Below are positions 1 through 4,935 of a stretch of DNA of 5,540 nt, piece by piece. Each line of letters opens with the position of its first letter. The stretch's first letter is position 1. Origin of the DNA: DATLGB01 sp038258425. GTDB lineage: Bacteria; Actinomycetota; Thermoleophilia; Solirubrobacterales; Solirubrobacteraceae. Both the position numbers and the translations under genes were made by a program. Under the pieces are notes generated by a model, which did not search any database, was not told where the DNA came from, and saw only the letters and a program-made list of their open reading frames with translations. The stretch covers positions 1 to 5,540 of the forward strand of contig JBBSPV010000072.1 of the NCBI GenBank assembly GCA_038258425.1, given 5' to 3'.

Positions 1-560
1 CGCGGCGGCGCGGGACGCGGCGTGCGGGACGCGGCGGTGCGGCCCTGCAGCGCCGGCTCGGGCTCCGGCTCTGGCTCCCGGTCGAACTCGAGGTCGGGCT
101 CCGGCTCGGGCTCGGGCTCGGCGTCCGTGGCCATCGGCTCGGGCTCCGGCGGCTCCGGCTCCATGGCCATCGGTGCGGACTCCGGCTCCGCGGCCATCGG
201 CTCGGGCTCCTCGGCAATCGGCTCTGGCTCGGCCTCGGGCTCCGGCTCCGCGGCCATCGGCTCCGGCTCCCAAGCCATCGGCTCCGGCTCCATAGCCATC
301 GGCTCCACGGCCATCGGCTCCGGCTCCATCGACTCCGGCTCCGCGGCCGTCGGCTCCGGCTCCGAGGTCTCCGGCTCCACCTGGGGCCGGGGCGGCTCGG
401 GCCCCGGCGCGGGGGCCGGCTCCGCCACCGGCTCGGACGGCTCCTCGGCGGCCGGCATGGGCGGCGGCGGCTCGCCCCGGCGGCGCGCGCGCTCCGCCGC
501 GGCGACGGCGCGCTCCTCGGCGGTTCGTTCGGTGTTGTCGGCCCGGCGACGTCCCAGCAC
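1..560 (-). CDS. Glu-Pro-rich repeat protein, N-terminal part only (runs off left edge); possible MltG N-terminus
   Basis: An open frame on the minus strand reads from GTG at 560 to the left edge without a stop, giving 186 visible residues. Residues 1-29 are charged and Ala/Arg/Glu-rich (for example NTERTAEERAVAAAERARRR). Residues about 30-169 are Pro-, Glu-, Ala- and Met-rich and dominated by EP dipeptides and P-M-A-x-E-P-E units. About 17 basic/Pro residues follow before the edge. No signal peptide, membrane helix or catalytic domain is visible. GTG 560 is the only GTG, ATG or TTG in frame within about 100 bp upstream of the repeat. It has no convincing Shine-Dalgarno; CTG at 569, with GGA eight bases upstream, is an alternative. 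Codons fit this strand: the opposite reading needs ATA and CAA, here ATG or GCT and TGG. A charged, disordered cytoplasmic N-terminus is common in actinobacterial MltG (YceG) transglycosylases, and mltG often follows ruvX, so MltG is my best guess. This is inference; function is otherwise unknown. Confidence 0.72.
   Translation of the reverse strand, partial: MLGRRRADNTERTAEERAVAAAERARRRGEPPPPMPAAEEPSEPVAEPAPAPGPEPPRPQVEPETSEPEPTAAEPESMEPEPMAVEPMAMEPEPMAWEPEPMAAEPEPEAEPEPIAEEPEPMAAEPESAPMAMEPEPPEPEPMATDAEPEPEPEPDLEFDREPEPEPEPALQGRTAASRTPRPAPP
55..380. repeat. Coding low-complexity repeat: GGCTCN hexamers and a 21-bp unit with GGCCATCGG cores
   Basis: The stretch is built from GGCTCN hexamers (N = C, G or T), reading EP on the minus strand and GS on the plus strand. 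A GGCCATCGG-like core recurs at 129, 165, 192, 213 (GGCAATCGG), 252, 273 (AGCCATCGG), 294 (AGCCATCGG), 309 and 345 (GGCCGTCGG). All spacings (36, 27, 21, 39, 21, 21, 15, 36) are multiples of three. The 21-bp spacing recurs three times and encodes a 7-residue unit, M-A-x-E-P-E-P, on the minus strand. Keeping the spacing in frame indicates expansion inside a coding sequence, probably by slippage or unequal crossing-over. There are no unique spacers as in CRISPR. Confidence 0.85.
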
Positions 561-663
561 GTCCCGCAGTGTGACGATCCGTCGGGACGGGCCGCGTGTG
601 ACATATCGTCTCGTCGTGCCGGCACCCGTGCGGCCGACAGCGCCGAACCCGAGGAGATCCGTG
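561..663. promoter_or_regulatory. Divergent spacer with candidate promoter and small repeats
   Basis: This spacer separates the minus-strand Glu-Pro gene from the plus-strand oxidoreductase, so it should hold promoters for both. TATCGT at 604-609 matches the actinobacterial -10 consensus TANNNT on the plus strand and would start the oxidoreductase mRNA near 616, with a leader of about 48 nt; I see no convincing -35. ATAT at 603-606 is the only AT-rich spot. GTGTGAC occurs twice as a direct repeat (569-575 and 596-602, 27 bp apart). CGTCCCG (560-566) and CGGGACG (583-589) are perfect 7-bp inverted arms around 16 bp. These could bind a regulator, but no known operator is recognised. Confidence 0.3.
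651..656 (+). promoter_or_regulatory. Shine-Dalgarno that fixes the oxidoreductase start
   Basis: GAGGAG lies seven bases before ATG 664, an ideal spacing. It decides against the far upstream GTG at 22 in the same frame, which would add about 214 repeat-derived residues. GTG at 661 is in frame directly before the ATG but is only four bases from the site. Confidence 0.8.
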
Positions 664-1566
664 ATGAAGGCAGTCCAGTTCGCCGAGTACGGCGGCCCCG
701 AGGTGTTGCAGGTCGTCGAGGCCGACGAGCCGCACGCCGGTGCCGGACAGGTGCGGATCGCGGTTCGCGCCGCCGGCGTGAACGGGATCGACTGGAAGCT
801 CCGGGCTGGATACCTGCGGGAGCAAATGCCGGTCACGCTGCCGTCGGGCATCGGGATGGACGCAGCCGGCGTGGTCGACGAGGTCGGCGAGGGCGTCACC
901 GACGTCGGCGTCGGCGACGAGGTGTTCGGCGCGGGGTCCGCGACCTTCGCGGAGCACGCGGTGCTCTCGACCTGGATGGCGAAGCCCGAGGGATTGTCGT
1001 TCCAGGAGGCCGCCGGGTATCCGATCCCCGTCGAGACGGCGGTGCGCATCCTCGATCAGGTCGGCGTCCAGGCGGGCGAGACCCTGCTCGTCAGCGGCGC
1101 GGCCGGGGGCGTCGGCTCCGCCGTCGTCCAGCTCGCGCGCCAGCGTGAGATCACCGTCATCGGCACGGCCAGCGAGGGCAACCAGGAGTACCTGGGCTCG
1201 CTCGGCGCCGTCGCCACCACCTACGGCCCCGGGCTCGTCGAGCGCGTTCGCGCGCTGGCCCCGGTCGGGATCGACGCGGCCCTGGACATCGCCGGCTCGG
1301 GCGTCATCCCGGAGTTGATCGAGCTCACCGGCGAGCCGTCCAAGGTGCTCTCGATCGCCGACTTCAGCGCCCCGGAGCACGGTGCGCAGGTCTCCGGCAC
1401 GTCCGCGAACCAGACGAGCGCCTACGTGGAGGCGGCCCGGCGGTTCAGCGAGGGCACGTTCCACCTCCCGGTCGAGCGCGCGTTTCCGCTCGCCGCGGCC
1501 GGGGACGCCCACGCGGCGAGCGAGGCCGGGCACGTCGCCGGCCGCTTCGTCGTCACGGTTCCCTAG
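664..1566 (+). CDS. Zinc-independent MDR-family NADP-dependent oxidoreductase (quinone/enone reductase type)
   Basis: This 300-residue protein belongs to the medium-chain dehydrogenase/reductase superfamily, quinone-oxidoreductase branch. Residues 1-120 form the GroES-like domain: MKAVQFAEYGGPEVLQV at the start, GVNGIDWKLRAG near 38-49, GMDAAGVV at 64-71 and a VGDEVFG-type turn near 83-89. The Rossmann fold follows, with the nucleotide-binding glycines in SGAAGGVGS (144-152). The C-terminus PLAAAGDAHAASEAGHVAGR closes the catalytic domain as usual. There is no cysteine at all, so neither catalytic nor structural zinc is expected. Such soluble enzymes use NADPH to reduce quinones or alpha,beta-unsaturated carbonyls; the true substrate cannot be read from sequence. 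The start is set by GAGGAG seven bases upstream and by the family's typical N-terminus. It stands alone, divergent from the Glu-Pro gene and convergent with ruvX. The frame stays open far upstream only because of the GC-rich repeat. Confidence 0.94.
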   Translation: MKAVQFAEYGGPEVLQVVEADEPHAGAGQVRIAVRAAGVNGIDWKLRAGYLREQMPVTLPSGIGMDAAGVVDEVGEGVTDVGVGDEVFGAGSATFAEHAVLSTWMAKPEGLSFQEAAGYPIPVETAVRILDQVGVQAGETLLVSGAAGGVGSAVVQLARQREITVIGTASEGNQEYLGSLGAVATTYGPGLVERVRALAPVGIDAALDIAGSGVIPELIELTGEPSKVLSIADFSAPEHGAQVSGTSANQTSAYVEAARRFSEGTFHLPVERAFPLAAAGDAHAASEAGHVAGRFVVTVP

Positions 1567-1657
1567 TCCTGTCGGCCCCGCCGCGCGCCGGGGTACGCCG
1601 CGGGTAGGGAGGAGCCGGGGCTTCCTCGCTCGCGCCGGAGAGCCTCAGTCGCGTCGT

Positions 1658-1673
1658 GGCCGCCGGCGCGGCC
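1658..1673. terminator. GC hairpin in convergent spacer, possible bidirectional terminator
   Basis: GGCCGC (1658-1663) and GCGGCC (1668-1673) pair perfectly around a CGGC loop. There is no T-tract on either side, so this is not a classical intrinsic terminator. Its place between two converging stops makes a terminator role plausible, but in sequence this GC-rich short palindromes also arise by chance. Confidence 0.3.
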
Positions 1674-1679
1674 GCCTGG

Positions 1680-1696
1680 CGCCTGAACGGCAGGCG
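1680..1696. terminator. Second GC hairpin in convergent spacer, possible bidirectional terminator
   Basis: CGCCTG (1680-1685) and CAGGCG (1691-1696) form a 6-bp stem around AACGG. It lies seven bases beyond the first hairpin, so the two could act as a tandem. No T-tract follows on either strand, so a Rho-independent role is uncertain. Confidence 0.35.
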
Positions 1697-1806
1697 AGAG
1701 GCGTGGAATCGTCGTGAAACCGCCACTCGCCCGCCTCTTGCCCCGTCCCCCGCACGCCGCCACGGCCGAGCCCCGCTGCCTCACCCGCCGCCGTTGCCGC
1801 TCACCC

Positions 1807-2199
1807 CTAGTCCGGTCCCCGCCGCCGGGCCAGCCAGTCCTCGAGCAGCACCGCGGCCGCCCGGCTGTCCTCGGACGTCCGGCCGCCGCCGCGGGCGGCG
1901 ATCCGGGTCGTGAAGCGCTCGTCGTAGAGCTCCACCGGCACCGGCACGGTCGCCTCCAGCCGCGCCGCGAAGCTCCGGGCCGCTCGGGTCTGCTCCGAGT
2001 CGCCGCCGTGCAGCGCCAGCGGCAGGCCGACCACCACGCGCTCCGCTCCGGTCTCCCCCACCAGCGCCTGGACGCGTTGCAGGCCCTTGCGGGTGTCGGG
2101 GCGCAGGACGGGGTCCAGCGGGGTGGCCAGCGTGCCCGTCGGATCCGACACCGCCGCTCCGCAGCGCGCGGCGCCGTGGTCGAGCGCGAGGACGCGCAC
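1807..2199 (-). CDS. ruvX: RuvX/YqgF family putative pre-16S rRNA nuclease / Holliday-junction resolvase-like protein
   Basis: The 130-residue product matches the YqgF family length and its RNase H-like fold. Family motifs appear in order: LALDHGAARCGAAVSD (4-19) carries the first catalytic Asp (D7); VVVGLPLALHGGDSEQT (55-71) matches the conserved V-G-L-P-x-x-x-x-G signature; LYDERFTT (91-98) carries E94; EDSRAAAVLLEDWLA (110-124) carries the last Asp (D111). E. coli YqgF is linked to maturation of the 16S rRNA 5' end, and homologues are also discussed as resolvases; both roles come from family knowledge. The GTG start directly abuts the alaS TGA (TGAGTG) and no good Shine-Dalgarno precedes it. 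It is therefore most likely translated by ribosomes finishing alaS, on the same mRNA. The expected next gene, mltG, does not follow directly; the convergent oxidoreductase lies downstream instead. Confidence 0.96.
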   Translation of the reverse strand: MRVLALDHGAARCGAAVSDPTGTLATPLDPVLRPDTRKGLQRVQALVGETGAERVVVGLPLALHGGDSEQTRAARSFAARLEATVPVPVELYDERFTTRIAARGGGRTSEDSRAAAVLLEDWLARRRGPD

Positions 2200-4830
2200 T
2201 CAGGCGCTGAGCATGCGCTCGACCTCGGCGCGCGCCGCGTTGAGCGCCTCCGGGAGCTTGTCCGGCTCCCGGCCCCCGGCCTGGGCCATGGTGTCGCGCC
2301 CGCCGCCCCCGCCGCCGACGACCTCGGCGGCGAGCTTGACCAGTGCCCCGGCACGAATGCCGCGCTCCACGGCGCCCGGCGTGGCCGAGGCGATGAGGTG
2401 CACCCGGCCCTCGCCGGCCGCGCCGAGCACGACGACAGCGGACGGGCCGAGCTGTCCGCGCAGCCGGTCGGCGAGGTCGGGCAGCGCCTTGGGGTCGGCG
2501 ACGGTGGTCGGCGCGACGAGCACGCGCACGCCGTCCACGTCGTAGGCGCCCTCCGTGGTGACGTCGGGCGCGGCCGCCTGCGCGCCGTCGCGCACCGCCT
2601 TCTCGAGCTCGCGCCGCTGCGCGAGCACCCGGCCGGCCGTCTCGACCGCCTTCTCCGTCGTGGTCCGCAGGGCCGCGGCGGTCTCGGCCAGCAGCCGGTC
2701 GTGGCGGCGCACCGTGGCGACGGCCTCGGGCCCGGTGATCGCCTCGATGCGGCGGACGTTGGCCGCGCTGGACGTCTCCTGGGTGACCTTGAACAGGCCG
2801 ATCTCCGCCGTGGAGCGCACGTGGGTGCCGCCGCACAGCTCGCGCGACCAGTCGCCCTCGCCGACCTCGACCATCCGCACCACGTCGCCGTACTTCTCGC
2901 CGAACAGCGCCATCGCACCGAGCGCCCGGGCCTCCTCGAGGGTCGTCTCGATCGCCCGCACCGGGTCGTTGACGAGGATGGCCGCGTTGACCGCGTCCTC
3001 GACCCGCTCGAGCTGCTCCGGGGTCAGCGGCGCGCCGTGGGTGAAGTCGAAGCGCAGCTTGTCCGGCCCGACGTAGGAGCCGGCCTGGCGGACGTGACCC
3101 CCGAGCTCGTCGCGCAGCGCCGCGTGGAGCAGGTGGGTGGCCGTGTGGTTGCAGGCCGTCGGCCGCCGCAGCCCCGCGTCGACGCGCGCGCAGACCCGCT
3201 CGCCCGCGACGAGCTCGCCCTCGACGGGGTCGAGCACCAGCGCCTGGTCGTCGCCGAGGCGCAACACGCCGGCCACGCGCGCGCGCCCGCGCCCGTCCTC
3301 GCGCTCGACGTCGCCGCCGTCGGAGACCTGCCCTCCGCCCTCGGCGTAGAACGGGGACTCGGCGAGCTTGGCCACCACGCGGCCGTCGACGGTCTCGACC
3401 GCGAGAAGCTCCGTGGCCTGTGCGAGCGTGTGGTAGCCCGTGAAGTCCGAGGGCGCCGCCTGTGCCGCCCAGTCGCGCGCCGCGGTGCGCAGCTCGTCGC
3501 GCGCGCCGCGGCCGGCGCCCGAGCGCGAGGCGTCGCGCTGGCCCTGCATGAGCGTCTCGAAGCCCTGGGAGTCGACGCCGAGGCCCTGCTCCGCCGCGAG
3601 CTCGACCGTGAGCTCGAACGGGAAGCCGTAGGTGTCGTGCAGCAGGAAGGCGTTGTCGGCGCCGATGCCCTCGTCGCCGGCGGCGCGGGCGCGGGCGATC
3701 ATGTCGTCGAGCAGCCGCTGGCCCTGCTCGATCGTGCGGCCGAACGCCTCCTCCTCGCGGCCCAGCCACATCTCGATCGCCTCGCGCTCGTCGTGCAGCT
3801 CGGGGTAGGCGGCGCCCATGACCTCGCGCACGACCGCCGCGTACTCGCCGAGGAAGGCGCCCTCGATGCCGATCCGCCGCCCCTGGTGGATCGCCCGGCG
3901 CATGACCTTGCGCAACACGTAGCCGCGGTCCTCGTTGGAGGGGACGACGCCGTCGGCGATCAGCGCGCTCATCCCCCGCGTGTGGTCGGCGAGGATCCGC
4001 AGCGCCCGGTCGGCGTCCTCCGCGCCGCCGTAGGTCCTGCCCGAGAGCCGCTCGCCGAGCTGGATCAGCGGGAGGAACTGGTCCGTCTCGAACACGGAGT
4101 GCACGCCCTGCTGGATGACGGCCATGCGGTTGAGCCCGAGGCCCGTGTCGATGTTCTGCGCCGGCAGCGGCGTGAGGACGTTGACCGGGTTCTGCTCGTA
4201 CTGCATGAACACGAGGTTCCAGTACTCCAGGAAGCGCTCGTTGTCCCCGGCGGGCACGTCGTCCTCCGTGCCGAACTCGAGGCCGCGGTCGTAGTAGAGC
4301 TCCGAGCACGGGCCGCAGGGGCCGAGCGAGCCGGCCTGCCAGAAGTTGTCCTCGCGTGAGCACAGGACGATGCGCTCCCGCGGCACGCCGACCGCCTCCC
4401 AGGCCGCGATGGCCTCCTCGTCGGGCCCGAGCCCGAGGTCGTCGTCGCCTTCGAAGACCGTGATCCAGATCCTCTCCGGCTCGAACCCGAGGACGTTGAG
4501 CGAGTAGTCCCAGGCGAACTCGACCGCCCCGGCCTTGAAGTAGTCGCCCATGGAGAAGTTGCCGAGCATCTCGAAGAACGTGAGGTGCCGGGTGGTGATG
4601 CCGACGTTGTCGATGTCGGGCGTCCGGAAGCACTTCTGGCACGACGTGAGCCGATGGTGCGGGGGGCGCTCCGTGCCGCGGAAGTACGGCATGAGCGGAT
4701 GCATGCCCGCCGTCGTGAGCAGGACGGACGGATCGTGCTCGGCGGGGATCAGCGAGGCCGACGGGACGCGCAGGTGGTCGCGCGCCTCGAAGAACTGCAG
4801 GAACTGCTCACGGATCTCGTCGGACGTCAT
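2200..4830 (-). CDS. alaS: Alanyl-tRNA synthetase
   Basis: A complete cytoplasmic class II synthetase that charges tRNA-Ala and clears mischarged Ser/Gly. At 876 residues it equals the usual bacterial length. The catalytic core includes motif-2 region RTPDIDNVGITTRHLTFFEM (69-88), GPCGPCSE (170-177), DTGLGLNRMA (228-237) and the motif-3 stretch GYVLRKVMRRA (303-313). The editing domain carries FYAEGGGQVSD (494-504), and its zinc ligands are visible as H562 and H566 in NHTATHLLHAAL, plus C666 and H670 in LCGGTH. The C-Ala domain ends with the glycine-rich GGGGGGRDTMAQAGG (839-853). The start at ATG 4830 is the first in frame after an upstream stop, and MTSDEIREQFLQFFEARDH matches family N-termini. 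A strong Shine-Dalgarno is missing at normal distance, but TACCCT ends nine bases before the ATG, suggesting a leaderless message. It heads an operon with ruvX. N234 sits where E. coli has Glu (GLER); otherwise nothing is missing. Confidence 0.99.
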   Translation of the reverse strand: MTSDEIREQFLQFFEARDHLRVPSASLIPAEHDPSVLLTTAGMHPLMPYFRGTERPPHHRLTSCQKCFRTPDIDNVGITTRHLTFFEMLGNFSMGDYFKAGAVEFAWDYSLNVLGFEPERIWITVFEGDDDLGLGPDEEAIAAWEAVGVPRERIVLCSREDNFWQAGSLGPCGPCSELYYDRGLEFGTEDDVPAGDNERFLEYWNLVFMQYEQNPVNVLTPLPAQNIDTGLGLNRMAVIQQGVHSVFETDQFLPLIQLGERLSGRTYGGAEDADRALRILADHTRGMSALIADGVVPSNEDRGYVLRKVMRRAIHQGRRIGIEGAFLGEYAAVVREVMGAAYPELHDEREAIEMWLGREEEAFGRTIEQGQRLLDDMIARARAAGDEGIGADNAFLLHDTYGFPFELTVELAAEQGLGVDSQGFETLMQGQRDASRSGAGRGARDELRTAARDWAAQAAPSDFTGYHTLAQATELLAVETVDGRVVAKLAESPFYAEGGGQVSDGGDVEREDGRGRARVAGVLRLGDDQALVLDPVEGELVAGERVCARVDAGLRRPTACNHTATHLLHAALRDELGGHVRQAGSYVGPDKLRFDFTHGAPLTPEQLERVEDAVNAAILVNDPVRAIETTLEEARALGAMALFGEKYGDVVRMVEVGEGDWSRELCGGTHVRSTAEIGLFKVTQETSSAANVRRIEAITGPEAVATVRRHDRLLAETAAALRTTTEKAVETAGRVLAQRRELEKAVRDGAQAAAPDVTTEGAYDVDGVRVLVAPTTVADPKALPDLADRLRGQLGPSAVVVLGAAGEGRVHLIASATPGAVERGIRAGALVKLAAEVVGGGGGGRDTMAQAGGREPDKLPEALNAARAEVERMLSA

Positions 4831-4838
4831 TCCGCGCC

Positions 4839-4844
4839 AGGGTA
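4839..4844 (-). promoter_or_regulatory. Candidate -10 box of a leaderless alaS promoter
   Basis: On the minus strand TACCCT fits TANNNT and is separated from the alaS ATG by eight bases, so transcription could begin at or next to the start codon. The adjacent Shine-Dalgarno is weak, as expected for leaderless translation. No clear -35 is visible. A GGAGGT on the minus strand (4860-4865) is too far from the ATG to serve it. Confidence 0.4.
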
Positions 4845-4923
4845 ATCACCAGGGGACCCACCTCCGGTGCACACGGCGTCCTCCCGCGGGCCCGATACGT
4901 CCCACGCCACCTCCGCCACCCCT

Positions 4924-4929
4924 TACGCT
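4924..4929 (+). promoter_or_regulatory. Candidate -10 box of a leaderless promoter for the DedA-family gene
   Basis: TACGCT fits TANNNT and ends exactly six bases before GTG 4936, which places the expected transcription start on the G of the start codon. There is no Shine-Dalgarno before this GTG. No clear -35 element is seen. The site supports GTG 4936 over the in-frame GTG at 4867. Confidence 0.45.
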
Positions 4930-4935
4930 GGCCCG

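Larger units (their letters stand above)
1567..1806. other. Convergent intergenic spacer, no gene seen
   Basis: These 240 bases lie between the stops of the oxidoreductase and ruvX. I see no supported coding sequence on either strand; just past the ruvX stop the minus strand offers only a 7-codon GTG frame. Other frames are open only because stop codons are rare at this GC content. The spacer holds two GC hairpins, listed separately, and a weak 5-bp stem at 1576-1593. No remnant of mltG or another gene is recognisable. Confidence 0.7.

Noticed and set aside
55..380. CRISPR array
   Set aside because: The repeat units are short, mutually contiguous and in frame, with no unique spacers of constant length and no cas genes.
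22..560. Plus-strand Gly-Ser/A-I-G repeat protein resembling a trimeric autotransporter (YadA-like) head
   Set aside because: The S-x-A-I-G pattern is the complement of the minus-strand E-P/M-A-x-E repeat. It has no signal peptide or Shine-Dalgarno, would be fused to a cytosolic oxidoreductase, and uses rare ATA and CAA codons.
1563..2918. 451-residue minus-strand open frame spanning ruvX, the convergent spacer and the alaS 3' end
   Set aside because: It is an out-of-frame reading of two well-supported genes with low-complexity Arg/Ser/Pro composition; it gives no evidence of a gene in 1567-1806.
1714..4359. 881-residue plus-strand open frame opposite alaS and ruvX
   Set aside because: It is the antisense shadow of alaS/ruvX: Arg/Ala/Leu-biased with no recognisable domain. 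alaS itself has full family motifs along its length.
1781..4642. 953-residue minus-strand open frame overlapping alaS and ruvX
   Set aside because: It is a frame-shifted reading of alaS/ruvX with extreme Arg/Gly/Ala composition and no motifs; high GC removes stop codons.
4883..4894. Overlapping palindromes CCCGCGGG and CGGGCCCG as an operator in the alaS/DedA spacer
   Set aside because: Eight-base GC palindromes are expected by chance at this composition, and the site is not placed on either candidate promoter.
4867..4935. Upstream GTG 4867 start for the DedA-family protein
   Set aside because: It adds 23 polar, non-conserved residues, lacks a Shine-Dalgarno and would put the TACGCT box inside the coding sequence.
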